Part shown: positions 47,409 through 56,551 of the stretch, piece after piece
Numbering within the stretch: the stretch's first letter is position 1
How the letters are laid out: each line of letters begins with the position of its first letter
Assembly: GCA_017631315.1 (NCBI GenBank)
Contig: JAGBTN010000005.1
Coordinates: forward strand, 124,001-188,000
Source: Bacteroidaceae bacterium
GTDB lineage: Bacteria > Bacteroidota > Bacteroidia > Bacteroidales > Bacteroidaceae
Length of the DNA stretch: 64,000 nucleotides
Reading direction: 5' to 3'
The notes under the pieces: model-generated
What the model saw: only the letters and a program-made list of their open reading frames with translations
Databases searched by the model: none
What the model was told of the DNA's origin: nothing
Translations under genes and position numbers: made by a program

Positions 47409-49574
47409 TTACTTGTATGAGGGTGGCGCAACCCGTGTTCCCCACTTACTATTTGGCTTGTCGGAGGTGTTGTATTTAAGATACGCACCCTCGGAAAGTT
47501 GTTCCCAAGGTATCCATGTTCCATTGACAGGCTTGCCATCGAGACGCATAGAGGTGATGTATGGCTTGCCGTCTTGCGTGCTTTCCGAGACGATTTCCTT
47601 GCCGTTGGGCAGATGTATACGAATATAGGGGAACGAGGGTGTGCTTAGGGCGAAACCTGCCACACCAGGTATTTCAGGATAAAGTCCGAGGCTTACCCAA
47701 ACATACCATGCACCCATTGCACCAAGATCGTCATTGCCCGGCAAACCATCTGACACGTCAAGATAGATTTCCTTCAGTACGCGTTTTATGACTTCCTGCG
47801 TTTTCCAGGGCTGACCTAACCAGTTATACAACCAGGGAAAGCCGAAGCACGGTTCGTTTCCAGAAGCGTACCAATCCTCGTGGTAATCTGCGTCGAGCCG
47901 GCGGAAGTACTCTGCAAGACGCAATTCGGCAGAGTCGCGGCCACCTATTATCTGTATGAGTCCGTCTATATCGTAGGGGACCATCCAGAAGAAGTCTTTG
48001 TATGTTGCCTCTCGGAATCCTTGTGACAGTGGCTTCCAACTGCCGTTGGCATTGCGCGACTGTATCCATTTTACTTCGGGATTATAGAGTCGTTTCCAGA
48101 ATCGGGTGCGCTTCATGTATTCTTCGGAGAGTTCTCTGTCGCCAAGTGCATCATGGGCAAATCGGGAGATGGCAAAGTCTGCCGACATATACTCTAGTTG
48201 GACGGATGCATCCATGTTGCCTGTTTCTAGATAGACTTGCAGTCCGGGTCGTGTTTCGTAGTTCTGGCATCTGGCTCCAGGCACTTCTGCTCCGCGCCGC
48301 ATCACTTGGATGGCGGTTTGTGTGTCGAAGTTTTTGGCTCCCCATATCCATGTATTTGCGACAATGATGCTCGAGGGGTCGCCTTCCATGATGCCGGTTT
48401 CCCAATTGGCAACCACCCATCGGGGGAAGGAGCCCCCGCCCTGCACTGCGAAGTCGATGTGCGACTGGGCGATGTCGGCTGCGACATCTGGTTCGAGCAT
48501 GGCGAGCAGTTGTGTTTGTGTGCGATAGGTGTCCCAGTTGCTGAAGCCGGTATACTGGCGTGAACGAGACTTGTGTATGCGTTCGTCGGCTCCCATGTAT
48601 TCGCCATTTGCATCGCTTGCGAGGCTTGGATGTATGAGTGCATGGTAGAGATGTGTGTAGAATTGTTCCTTACGGCTTTGGTTTGTTCCGTCCACTTCGA
48701 TGCGTCCAAGACATTCGTTCCATTTGCTTTCTGCTCGTGTTACCACGTCGTTGAAGTCCCATCCGAGTTTGTCGGCTTTGAGGTTTTCCTTTGCATTTTC
48801 TATGGAGACATAAGAGAGGGCGAAGCGGTAGAGTAGTGTTTTCTCCTGTTCGGCATTGAAGGTGAACCAGAATCCCGAGTTGGGTCCTTCTACGAAGTTG
48901 GAGCCGGTGAGGATTTTGTCTTGTCGCCAGATGCCACGTTCGCATGAGGGGCGGCTGAATTCGCCTGCAATGTAGACTTTATAGGGTGTGGGATATGCTT
49001 CGCCGCAGAAGCTTCCTCCTGTGGCATAGCCTTCGAAGTGGCTGTCGTCCGTCATGCAGACGGCAGCTTGGCTGATGCGTGTCGATGCGATGCCCGAACC
49101 GATGATGACAGTGCCGTGGCGGGCGTCGGAAGGGAAGGTGAAGCGTCCCATGCCTGAACGTTCGGCTACTGTGAGTTCTGCCAACACGTCGCCGTTCACT
49201 TTCGCGCGGTAATAGCCTGCGTGCCCCTGTTCGTCGGTTACGGTGTAGCCGGGTGTACGCATGTTGCCGGGCGAGGCTGTGAGTTTGCCTTTCAGGGGAA
49301 ACATGGGGAAGTTTCCCAAGTTTCCGCAGCCGCCTCCGCTGTACTGGTTTGCCACGAAGCCGGCATTCTTTTCGAAGTAGGTAGGCGTGAACTGCACCAT
49401 GCCATGCGGATATGTGGCACCCGGGCAGATATAACCGGAAGCCAGGCCGTTGGTCGTTCCCGAGCCGATGAGTGTGTTGACAAGGCGGGCATAGTTCGTA
49501 GAGGCATGGACAGAAGCCATTGTGAGGGCATGGAGCAACATGATGGCAAGCCCTCGGAGGTGTATTTTTTTCAT
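47409..49574 (-). CDS. GH92 family alpha-mannosidase, secreted
   Basis: The 721-residue protein has a signal peptide (IMLLHALTMASVHA) and the N-terminal beta-sandwich of GH92 (VNTLIGSGTTNG, PGATYPHGMVQFTP). The (alpha/alpha)6 catalytic region shows YTGFSNWDTYRTQ, NWETGIMEGDPSSIIVANTW, SGNEPCFGFPWLYNWLGQPW and LPGNDDLGAMGAWYVWVSLG (near residue 610). GH92 enzymes are calcium-dependent exo-alpha-mannosidases that usually trim N-glycans or mannans. It is 69 bp downstream of the GH43 gene on the same strand, so probably co-transcribed. Confidence 0.92.
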   Translation of the reverse strand: MKKIHLRGLAIMLLHALTMASVHASTNYARLVNTLIGSGTTNGLASGYICPGATYPHGMVQFTPTYFEKNAGFVANQYSGGGCGNLGNFPMFPLKGKLTASPGNMRTPGYTVTDEQGHAGYYRAKVNGDVLAELTVAERSGMGRFTFPSDARHGTVIIGSGIASTRISQAAVCMTDDSHFEGYATGGSFCGEAYPTPYKVYIAGEFSRPSCERGIWRQDKILTGSNFVEGPNSGFWFTFNAEQEKTLLYRFALSYVSIENAKENLKADKLGWDFNDVVTRAESKWNECLGRIEVDGTNQSRKEQFYTHLYHALIHPSLASDANGEYMGADERIHKSRSRQYTGFSNWDTYRTQTQLLAMLEPDVAADIAQSHIDFAVQGGGSFPRWVVANWETGIMEGDPSSIIVANTWIWGAKNFDTQTAIQVMRRGAEVPGARCQNYETRPGLQVYLETGNMDASVQLEYMSADFAISRFAHDALGDRELSEEYMKRTRFWKRLYNPEVKWIQSRNANGSWKPLSQGFREATYKDFFWMVPYDIDGLIQIIGGRDSAELRLAEYFRRLDADYHEDWYASGNEPCFGFPWLYNWLGQPWKTQEVIKRVLKEIYLDVSDGLPGNDDLGAMGAWYVWVSLGLYPEIPGVAGFALSTPSFPYIRIHLPNGKEIVSESTQDGKPYITSMRLDGKPVNGTWIPWEQLSEGAYLKYNTSDKPNSKWGTRVAPPSYK

Positions 49575-49643
49575 AGTATTATTGTTTGTTGTTTCGATTG
49601 TTGTTCTTCCCCTTTCTTGTCCATAGGATATGGTGAGGTGTGA

Positions 49644-51224
49644 TTACTCGAGTATGTTGTATCGGAAGTAGTCTGTCTGGACTTTTCCGCCTTGTGATTC
49701 TGTCGTGTTGTAGGCATAGAGTCCCACGTGTGCGCCTTTCCAGTGTCCGTTGTGCATGGAGAATGGCTGCCCGGCCGGTGTGTAGTGTTTGCCGTCGGTG
49801 CTGTAGGAGAATTGGTGTATGTTCTGCTTGCTGTCGATTGTGATTCGCAGATAGACGATTTTTCTGCATGGTTCCAGTATGGTTCGCTTGCCGTTGTCTT
49901 CTATGTAGATGTGTCTGTTGCCATTTTTGCAGATGCCTATGCCTTTGAATTCTTGCCCGATGCAGAGTAATCCTGTGTGGTCTCCGTCGCGAAGTTGTGA
50001 GCAATCGATGCGTGTTGTTGCTTCGCTTTTGTATCCCATTGTTTTTTGGCAGAGTGTTCCGCGGGCGTTTTTGATATTGGTGGCGGGGAGTATGTGGCGG
50101 GTGAGCCATCCTTGTCGTTCGGTGAGGTTCCATGCAGTGTCCACTGGGTTGTGGTTCCACTGCCATTGTGGCCCGAGGAGGCGTTGTTTTGGGCCTGCCC
50201 AGTAGGGTTGTTCTGCCGAGAATTCGTCGCTGGTTGCCGGCAGGAATGTTGTTGTTGTCTGTGTGGGTGCGGTCCATACCGGTACCGGTTCGCCTATGCC
50301 GTTGCCGTCGATGTCTGTTCCGACGAGTGGCCAGTCATCTTTCCAGCGAGCGGGTTGCAGGTGTACGACTCTGCCCAGGGGCTGTGTGTCCTGGAAGTGC
50401 ATGAACCACCATGTGTCGTCGTTGTGCTGGAGGAGTGCTCCCTGGTGTGGTCCGTTGATGGTTGTTGTGCCTTGTTCCAGTACGATGCGCCGTTCGTAGG
50501 GGCCGTAGATGTTTTTTGAGCGGAGCACGGTTTGCCAGCCTTTGCTGACGCCTCCTTCGGGGATGACGAGGTAGTAGTATCCGTTTCGCTTGAGGAATTT
50601 TGTGCCTTCGGCTACGGGGCCTTCATAGACGGTCACGCCGTCGTCGAGGAGTCTGGTGCCGTCGGGGCTCATTTTGTGTATGATGATGGGGCCTGCGCCC
50701 AGTTGGCTGCGCCCGAGATAGGCTTGCCCATCCTCGTCCCAGAAGGGGCATGGGTCTTCCCAGTACTTTACATCTTTCACGCAGTGCAAGGGTGTCCAGG
50801 GGCCTTCGGGCTTTTCGGCTGTCGACATGAAGAGGCCTTCGTAGGGTGTGCAGAAATAGATGTAGAAGCGGCCGTTATGGTGGCGTATGGCCGGAGCCCA
50901 CGAGCCGCCACCATATTGGTTGCTCGTGTCGTAGCCGGGCAGTTCGATGCGGTCGTACACTTGGCTGATGATACGCCAGTTCATCAGGTCGGACGACTCG
51001 AGCACTTGCATTCCCATGAAGTGGAAGTCGCTCGCCACCATGTAGTATTTGTTGTTCGCGCGCACCACATCGGGGTCGCTGTAGTCGGCATTGAGAATGG
51101 GGTTCTTGTACGTATTGTTCTTCTGGTTGCCCCACCGGAGCGGCTGCTGTGCCACCGAAGCGGCTGCCGCAGAGGCAACAAGCAAGAGCATGGAGGAGAG
51201 CCTCCTTAGAGTTGTTTTTCTCAT
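49644..51224 (-). CDS. GH43-family glycosidase with C-terminal concanavalin-like domain, secreted
   Basis: From MRKTTLRRLS at 51224 the protein has a signal peptide and then NPILNADYSDPDVVR, holding the Asp base typical of GH43 five-bladed propellers, followed by WEDPCPFWDEDGQAYLGRSQ and GPVAEGTKFLKRNGYYYLVI with the catalytic Glu region. The C-terminal ~200 residues (EFSAEQPYWAGPKQRLLGPQ, GIGICKNGNRHIYIEDNG, AHVGLYAYNT) are a beta-sandwich as in family beta-xylosidases. Arabinose or xylose side chains are likely substrates, not provable here. The frame is open to 51269 but without an ATG. The -7-like TATCTTTG at 51274-51267 lies upstream. Confidence 0.88.
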   Translation of the reverse strand: MRKTTLRRLSSMLLLVASAAAASVAQQPLRWGNQKNNTYKNPILNADYSDPDVVRANNKYYMVASDFHFMGMQVLESSDLMNWRIISQVYDRIELPGYDTSNQYGGGSWAPAIRHHNGRFYIYFCTPYEGLFMSTAEKPEGPWTPLHCVKDVKYWEDPCPFWDEDGQAYLGRSQLGAGPIIIHKMSPDGTRLLDDGVTVYEGPVAEGTKFLKRNGYYYLVIPEGGVSKGWQTVLRSKNIYGPYERRIVLEQGTTTINGPHQGALLQHNDDTWWFMHFQDTQPLGRVVHLQPARWKDDWPLVGTDIDGNGIGEPVPVWTAPTQTTTTFLPATSDEFSAEQPYWAGPKQRLLGPQWQWNHNPVDTAWNLTERQGWLTRHILPATNIKNARGTLCQKTMGYKSEATTRIDCSQLRDGDHTGLLCIGQEFKGIGICKNGNRHIYIEDNGKRTILEPCRKIVYLRITIDSKQNIHQFSYSTDGKHYTPAGQPFSMHNGHWKGAHVGLYAYNTTESQGGKVQTDYFRYNILE

Positions 51225-51266
51225 AACATTATCCTTTTCGTCTGCCACATTATGGCCTGCTGTCTG

Positions 51267-51274
51267 CAAAGATA
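51267..51274 (-). promoter_or_regulatory. -7 element upstream of the GH43-GH92 operon
   Basis: TATCTTTG on the minus strand, about 43 bp before the ATG at 51224. No clear -33 TTG was found, so confidence is moderate. Confidence 0.5.
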
Positions 51275-51311
51275 TGATTTTCCTCCGACACTGCCTAATC
51301 TTTCGCCCAAA

Positions 51312-51392
51312 ATAGGTTAACCATTATGAACAGAAAGGTTAAGCATTATGGGCAGAAAGGTTAACCTTGTGGGCAAAATAGGTTAACCTTTC
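51312..51392. repeat. GGTTAACC-family repeat cluster between divergent CAZyme operons
   Basis: Four copies: ATAGGTTAACCATTATGAAC, AAAGGTTAAGCATTATGGGC, AAAGGTTAACCTTGTGGGCA and ATAGGTTAACCTTTCC. Period is about 22-24 bp. The second has a G for C in the HpaI core. Confidence 0.88.
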
Positions 51393-51436
51393 CGGAGCAA
51401 CAGGCTGGCATGGGCGATAAATTAGGTCGGCGGAGG

Positions 51437-51467
51437 TTGACTATTCCACGATTTTTTCGTAGATTTG
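51437..51467 (+). promoter_or_regulatory. promoter of the GH97-dipeptidase operon
   Basis: TTG at 51437 and TAGATTTG at 51460 are 20 bp apart, matching the Bacteroidetes consensus and placing the start of transcription about 16 bp before the first ATG. Confidence 0.75.
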
Positions 51468-51489
51468 CAGCAGTTTGAACCCACAGACC

Positions 51490-53991
51490 ATGCAAATGAA
51501 AAAACTCCTACTTGGCCTTGCCCTGATGCAAGTTGCCGTTTTGTGTGCCGAAGATTTCGTTGCCACATCGCCCGACGGAAGCCTGAAGGCAACCGTTTCT
51601 CTCACCGATGGCAAACTCTCCTACTCTGTCAGCCGAGACGGCAGAATGCTCGTCTCCAAGTCGCCTCTCGGGCTGAAACTTTCCACCAGCAACCTCACGG
51701 AAAGTCTGGAACTGGTGGAGGTGGATTCCGGCACCGTTGACGACAGCTACATCCTGCCAGTCGGCAAACGCAGTCAGTATCGCGACCATTGCAACACCCT
51801 CACACTTACAATGAAGAGGAACACCTGGACAATGAATGTCGTGTTCCGCCTCTACGACGACGGCTTTGCTTTCCGGTATATTCTCCCAAAGTATGGCGGA
51901 CACGCTTCCGCTACACTTATCGACGAGGCGAGCCGCATTCGTGTGGCAAACATCAAGAGCACGACGGCCTGCCGCTTCTTGGGAAACTCAGGTGGCAACG
52001 ACCCAAACTACCCCAACGAAGGACTCTATACACAATACGACAACTGGCAAACACTCCTCCAGACAGGCGACGCACGATACAACTCCCCTACCCTCGTCCA
52101 TAACGGCAACGACTATCTCCTCATCTCCGAAGCCGACTGCCGAGGCACCTTCTGCACTTCGCTCACCAAAGCCGAGGAAACGGAAGGCGAGTTCTCATAC
52201 AGCTGGACAGGTCAGACAAAGGATTATGCCGAGGACAAGATGCATCGCATCACCTGCACACTGCCATTCAACACACCATGGCGCATGGTGGTGTGCGGCT
52301 CGCCAAAGACTATCTTCGAGACCACAATGACCGAGAATCTCTGTCCACCTACCGAGATGACCGACCTAAGCTGGATTAAGCCAGGCGTCTCTGCTTGGTA
52401 CTGGGGAGGCTCCGACGGCGGGAAAAGCGAAATAACAAACACCTATGGCAGCCTGCACAAAGGCGAGTGGGCTCACTGCGAACTGGCAGCCGACATGGGA
52501 TGGAACTACTATCTCATCGATGCAGGCTGGAACAACTCCTGGTTCCCAACCTTCGTCAACAACGCCAACGCCAAGGGCGTGGACTGCCTGCTCTGGGGAG
52601 ACTCCAGACTCATCTATAGCAAAGCCTTCTCAAACGAGAACATGGATGCAACACTGAAACAGTGGAAAGACTGGGGCATCAAAGGCATCAAAGTCGACTT
52701 CTGGGAAGACGAATCGAAAGAAGCCATGGCACGAATGGAAAAACTCTACCAGACAGCAGCCAAACACCACATGCTCGTCAACCTCCACGGCTGCACACGT
52801 CCTTCTGGCCTACGCCGCACCTATCCGCACATCATGACCCAAGAAGGCATCTACGGCGGAGAACAACAATTCTGGAACCCAAAGTTGAACACCGCACAAC
52901 ACCACCTCGACGTCCTCTTCACCCGCAACGTAGTAGGCGCCATGGACTTCACGCCTGGCGACTTCGCCACCTGGCGAGGCAGCCTCCTCACACAAAGAAG
53001 CCAAGGACACCACCTCGCTCTGACAACACTCTTCGAGAGCAGCATCGTACACATCGCCGAAAGCGCAGAAAACCTCAAATACTTCATCGGAAAAGACATC
53101 ATGAAACGCCTGCCCGCCGCCTGGGACGAAAGTCTGCTCGTCGAAGGCAATCCCACCTCCTTCGCCACTGTTGCCCGCCGCAAAGGCAACGACTGGTGGG
53201 TGTCCGGCATCAGTGTCAACGAACGCACCTGCCATCTGAATCTGAACTTCCTCAAAGAGGGAACAACCTACACAGCATACATCTACCGCGATGGCTCCTG
53301 CCGCACCGACCTCAAGTTCGAGAAGAGACAAGTAACGAAGGACAAGACCCTCAGCCTGAAGGAACTGAGCGAGGGCGGCTTCCTCGTGCAGATATCTCCC
53401 GACGCCAACCTCGATGTTCCGCTTGCTCGCACCACATACGAGGCCGAATCCAATAAAAACACACTGACAGGCAACCCCCAAAGAAAAACATACTCTGCAC
53501 TCCATGCCTCGGGAGGCAGCTTTGTCGGCGATCTCGGAAACGGCGGCAAGATACAGTTCAACCGCATCAAGGCCACTCACGACGGCGAGTACATCCTTAC
53601 CTTATATTATATGTCGCGAGACACGCGCCCGGCCAAGCTCTTCGTCAACAGCGAACAGATTGGCGACACCATCATCTTCAAGGACAATGGCGACTGCACC
53701 AGCTCGTGGGAACCCGATGGCATGGGATGGAAAATGATACCCATTCAACTGAAGAAAGGCTCCGCCAACACCATCACCATACAAGCCTTCGACAACCTGT
53801 GGGCACCCAACTTCGACCGCATCACCATACATCCTGTCCTCTCCGACGAAGAGGTGACAGCCATCAAAGACCCTAAAAACCCTAAAGTCCTTAAAAACCC
53901 TAACTACTTCGCCCTCGACGGCCGCAAGCTGGCAGGCACTCCTGCGCGGGGCATTTACATTCACGACGGAAAAAAACTCTTGAAACAATGA
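51490..53991 (+). CDS. GH97-family glycosidase of the retaining (alpha-galactosidase-like) type
   Basis: The protein starts at MQMKKLL or two codons later, with a signal peptide ending VAVLCA. The N-terminal beta-supersandwich (SPDGSLKATVSLTDGKLSYS) leads to the TIM barrel with WYWGGSDGG and MGWNYYLIDAGWNNSWF. GIKVDFWEDE (Asp near residue 402) fits the nucleophile position of the retaining subgroup, and TQEGIYGGEQ (near 450) supplies the acid/base Glu. The inverting SusB-type Glu pattern is not seen. Residues ~645-790 (TYEAESNKNTLTG, ILTLYYMSRDTRPAKLFVNS) form a CBM35/CBM6-like domain. The tail FALDGRKLAGTPARGIYIHD resembles a short sorting module. It overlaps the next gene by 4 bp. Confidence 0.88.
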   Translation: MQMKKLLLGLALMQVAVLCAEDFVATSPDGSLKATVSLTDGKLSYSVSRDGRMLVSKSPLGLKLSTSNLTESLELVEVDSGTVDDSYILPVGKRSQYRDHCNTLTLTMKRNTWTMNVVFRLYDDGFAFRYILPKYGGHASATLIDEASRIRVANIKSTTACRFLGNSGGNDPNYPNEGLYTQYDNWQTLLQTGDARYNSPTLVHNGNDYLLISEADCRGTFCTSLTKAEETEGEFSYSWTGQTKDYAEDKMHRITCTLPFNTPWRMVVCGSPKTIFETTMTENLCPPTEMTDLSWIKPGVSAWYWGGSDGGKSEITNTYGSLHKGEWAHCELAADMGWNYYLIDAGWNNSWFPTFVNNANAKGVDCLLWGDSRLIYSKAFSNENMDATLKQWKDWGIKGIKVDFWEDESKEAMARMEKLYQTAAKHHMLVNLHGCTRPSGLRRTYPHIMTQEGIYGGEQQFWNPKLNTAQHHLDVLFTRNVVGAMDFTPGDFATWRGSLLTQRSQGHHLALTTLFESSIVHIAESAENLKYFIGKDIMKRLPAAWDESLLVEGNPTSFATVARRKGNDWWVSGISVNERTCHLNLNFLKEGTTYTAYIYRDGSCRTDLKFEKRQVTKDKTLSLKELSEGGFLVQISPDANLDVPLARTTYEAESNKNTLTGNPQRKTYSALHASGGSFVGDLGNGGKIQFNRIKATHDGEYILTLYYMSRDTRPAKLFVNSEQIGDTIIFKDNGDCTSSWEPDGMGWKMIPIQLKKGSANTITIQAFDNLWAPNFDRITIHPVLSDEEVTAIKDPKNPKVLKNPNYFALDGRKLAGTPARGIYIHDGKKLLKQ
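53870..53904. repeat. CCCTAAA-type repeat inside the GH97 gene
   Basis: ACCCTAAAAACCCTAAAG is followed by TCCTTAAAAACCCTAA, a set of short CCCTAAA/CCTTAAA units. They code for the Lys/Pro/Asn-rich linker DPKNPKVLKNPNY between the CBM-like domain and the C-terminal tail. Confidence 0.75.
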
Positions 53992-55559
53992 GACACACAA
54001 CACTCCTGACATTCCTTGCCTGGGCTCTCTTCTGCTCGGCACAGACCGCCCAAGACGCCTGCACCAGCATCATGGTAGGCAAACAAGCATCGACCGACGG
54101 CTCGGTCATGACCAGCCACACCTGCGACTCGTGGTATCGCACATGGATGAGCATCGAACCCGCCAAGGACTATCCGCGCGACACCATCATGAGCATCTAC
54201 GAAGGCCTGATGCACACAGAACACCCGAAAGACATGACCGGCGTCAAGGAAAAAGGCACCATTCCACAGGTACGCCACACCTATCGCTTCCTCAATACCG
54301 CCTATCCCTGTCTGAACGAAAAGCAACTGGCCATGGGCGAAACGACCATCAGCGGTCGCGACACCCTGCAAAACAAAAAGGGGCTCTTCTTCATCGAGGA
54401 GTTGCAACGCGTCGCCTTGCAACGCTGCACAACCGCCCGCGACGCCATTCGCCTGATGGGCAGCCTCATTAAAGAATACGGCTATGCCGACAGCGGCGAA
54501 TGTCTCACCATTGCAGACCAACACGAAGTCTGGATATTCGAAGTCTTCGGCGAAGGTCCCAAGAACATCGGCGGCGTATGGGCGGCACAACGCATCCCCG
54601 ACGACGAAGTAGCCGTCAGTGCAAACATCTCACGCATCGGCAAACTGAATCTCGACGACACAGACTACTTCATGGCCTCGGACAACGTCTTTTCCGTAGC
54701 AAAAGAACTGGGACTGTGGGACGGAAAGAGTGAGTTCTCCTTCTGGAAAGCCTATTCCGGCGGCAACTACTTCAACGAACCGAAGAACTACAGCGTGCGC
54801 GAACTCTTCATCATGCAACAACTGGCTCCCGATGCCAACTTTACCAACGACATGGAAGAACTGCCGCTCTCGGTGAAGCCAAAAGAAAAAGTCTCCGTCG
54901 AGAGGGTCTCAAAACTCCTAGGGTCCTATTACGAAGGAACAGAACAAAGCCTTTCATGCCGTATCGACTCCCTGGCCAAAGGCAACGGAGAGGTGAAACT
55001 CAAAGGCGGCAAGCCCCTGATAAGCAACCCCTGGATGCGTCCCGACGAGATACGCCGCTATGCCGGACTGCTCAACGACTCCACGATGCAGAACATCCGC
55101 ACCGTCAGCGTGTCGTGGTGCGCCTACAGCACCGTCATCCAACTTCGCTCGTGGATGCCCGACGACATCGGTGGCGTGGCATGGGTCGCACTCGACAATC
55201 CCGGCCAGTCGCCTCGCTTCCCCGTCTTCTCCGGCAACACAGAATTGCCAATGATGCTTGGCGTATGCGGACAACATCGCAAACGTGAAGATGCAGCACT
55301 CTGGCACTACCGCGAAGCCAACCGCATCTCCTCCATGAGATGGGGACAGACACGCAACTCCATCCGGTCGGGCCAGCAATACTTCCTCGACAAGGCAGAG
55401 CGCGAACAATCCTTCGTGGAGCAGACCTGGTGGAACACCGACGAAAAGGAACGGACAGCCTTCCTCAACGGCTACACCGCCGACTTCTTCAATGCCACCA
55501 TCGGCCGCTGGGACGAACTCGCCAAGAAATACTGGCGACAGTTCTGGTCCGGCTTCTGA
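53988..55559 (+). CDS. C69-family dipeptidase (PepD-like), exported
   Basis: A signal/propeptide (TLLTFLAWALFCSAQTAQDA) ends right before Cys25 in ACTSIMVGKQASTDGS. In this N-terminal nucleophile family the Cys becomes the first residue of the active enzyme. Further family motifs are GYADSGECLTIADQHEVWIF and AVSANISRIGKLNLDD. The 523-residue enzyme should cleave dipeptides, probably in the periplasm. Its ATG overlaps the GH97 stop (ATGA). The last 33 bp recur at 56699. A strong terminator follows. Confidence 0.88.
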   Translation: MRHTTLLTFLAWALFCSAQTAQDACTSIMVGKQASTDGSVMTSHTCDSWYRTWMSIEPAKDYPRDTIMSIYEGLMHTEHPKDMTGVKEKGTIPQVRHTYRFLNTAYPCLNEKQLAMGETTISGRDTLQNKKGLFFIEELQRVALQRCTTARDAIRLMGSLIKEYGYADSGECLTIADQHEVWIFEVFGEGPKNIGGVWAAQRIPDDEVAVSANISRIGKLNLDDTDYFMASDNVFSVAKELGLWDGKSEFSFWKAYSGGNYFNEPKNYSVRELFIMQQLAPDANFTNDMEELPLSVKPKEKVSVERVSKLLGSYYEGTEQSLSCRIDSLAKGNGEVKLKGGKPLISNPWMRPDEIRRYAGLLNDSTMQNIRTVSVSWCAYSTVIQLRSWMPDDIGGVAWVALDNPGQSPRFPVFSGNTELPMMLGVCGQHRKREDAALWHYREANRISSMRWGQTRNSIRSGQQYFLDKAEREQSFVEQTWWNTDEKERTAFLNGYTADFFNATIGRWDELAKKYWRQFWSGF

Positions 55560-55564
55560 AGACA
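55532..55564 (+). repeat. left copy of a 33-bp direct repeat (3' end of the dipeptidase gene)
   Basis: It covers the codons for QFWSGF and the stop, ending GAAGACA. It matches 56699-56731 at 31 of 33 positions. The pair bounds three small genes on the opposite strand. Confidence 0.85.
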
Positions 55565-55597
55565 TCTTTCGTAAGCATACAACAATCAAAAATAGAA

Positions 55598-55625
55598 AGC
55601 CGCAGACGTTGTCATGTCTGCGGCT
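55598..55625 (+). terminator. terminator after the C69 dipeptidase gene
   Basis: AGCCGCAGAC and GTCTGCGGCT form a perfect 10-bp stem with an 8-nt loop, followed by TTTTCTTG. It can also work on the opposite strand for the small-gene cluster (AAAG-rich flank). Confidence 0.85.
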
Positions 55626-55691
55626 TTTCTTGTTGTTTGTCTTGGCTAAACATCATTGAGAACAAAGCCAGAAAGCCTCCCCCGACAGGGA

Positions 55692-56018
55692 TCATATTTT
55701 GCCATAATACTCAAAATATGATGTGTCGGCCATCGGGGAATGATATATTATATCGTCAATGAAGAACGCTGCCATTCCGCGAACCTCAATAGGCAAAGTC
55801 TTGTCTTCTGTGATGTGCCGAATTTCTGGGGAACAGTCGGACATCATGGATATATATTCCTCGTTGATAAAATATGATTTATTACTATGAATACAAAAGC
55901 GCATCTCGGCTTCCCAAAAATGTGCGATATATCTTTCCTCTTCGGTTTTATTGTGTCTGTAGGGATTGGTCTCTTCGCCTTTATAATAGCGGCAATACTT
56001 TATAAATTCATTTTCCAT
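55692..56018 (-). CDS. hypothetical protein, paralogue of its upstream neighbour (108 aa)
   Basis: I do not recognise the family. It starts MENEFIKYCRYYKGEETNPY, very like the upstream protein (MEKKKYLKYCKYYKGEDKPP). Both continue with a hydrophobic/acidic helical body and end in SPMADTSYFEYYGK versus VPLLNADFIFDYGK. No signal peptide or membrane helix is seen. Its start lies inside the end of the neighbour (11-bp overlap). Base composition is AT-richer than nearby genes. Small tandem paralogues of this kind are often immunity-type proteins, which is only a suggestion here. Confidence 0.65.
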   Translation of the reverse strand: MENEFIKYCRYYKGEETNPYRHNKTEEERYIAHFWEAEMRFCIHSNKSYFINEEYISMMSDCSPEIRHITEDKTLPIEVRGMAAFFIDDIIYHSPMADTSYFEYYGKI

Positions 56019-56316
56019 AGTCAAAAATAAAATCTGCATTGAGTAGTGGGACGTGTGAAAGAGTATAGATTACAAAAGTAGCAAGCATTTTTCGCACGAA
56101 CTCATCTTCAAAACTGTTAATAAACTCTTTCGTTTCTGGAAATTTCTCGAAGCACATTGCCAAAAAGTCCAGGTTTTTCCTGTCTACCTTTGTAATGTCA
56201 TAGGAAGTAATATAGTTACGCTCAAGAATCCAAAAGTCTTTATACTGCATTTCTGTTGGTGGTTTATCTTCTCCCTTGTAATACTTGCAGTATTTGAGAT
56301 ATTTTTTCTTCTCCAT
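56008..56316 (-). CDS. hypothetical protein, paralogue of its downstream neighbour (102 aa)
   Basis: The family is unknown to me. The sequence KYLKYCKYYKGEDKPPTEMQ recurs in the next gene. The middle (DFLAMCFEKFPETKEFINSF) looks helical and cytosolic. Its start lies 53 bp inside the preceding small gene in another frame, giving tight translational coupling. Confidence 0.65.
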   Translation of the reverse strand: MEKKKYLKYCKYYKGEDKPPTEMQYKDFWILERNYITSYDITKVDRKNLDFLAMCFEKFPETKEFINSFEDEFVRKMLATFVIYTLSHVPLLNADFIFDYGK

Positions 56317-56551
56317 CGTCGGGTAGTTTAGAAAGGATTAGTAATGATTTGTCAAACGAAAGTTGAACGGGTTTATCTTTATCAATGTAATAAATGATAG
56401 GCAGACCTGTTGGCTGCGGTTCTCCATTCTCGCTGACATATGACAGGAAATAGTAGGTCTTTCCTTCGTAGTCAAATGTCTCGCAATAGTTAAGGCCTTC
56501 GCGAGACATTATAAGCTGGATTTGTTTAGGAATTGATTTGTTCATAATCAT
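56264..56551 (-). CDS. hypothetical small protein (95 aa)
   Basis: The start at 56551 (MIMNKSIPKQIQ) is chosen because GGAGGGAG lies just upstream; a longer frame to 56641 lacks such a site. CETFDYEGKTYYFLSYV and LPIIYYIDKDKPVQLSFDKS suggest a small alpha/beta fold. No export signal is seen. TAACTTTG at 56570-56563 on the minus strand could be its -7 element, giving a very short leader. It is the first of three overlapping genes. Function is not recognised. Confidence 0.6.
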   Translation of the reverse strand: MIMNKSIPKQIQLIMSREGLNYCETFDYEGKTYYFLSYVSENGEPQPTGLPIIYYIDKDKPVQLSFDKSLLILSKLPDDGEEKISQILQVLQGRR

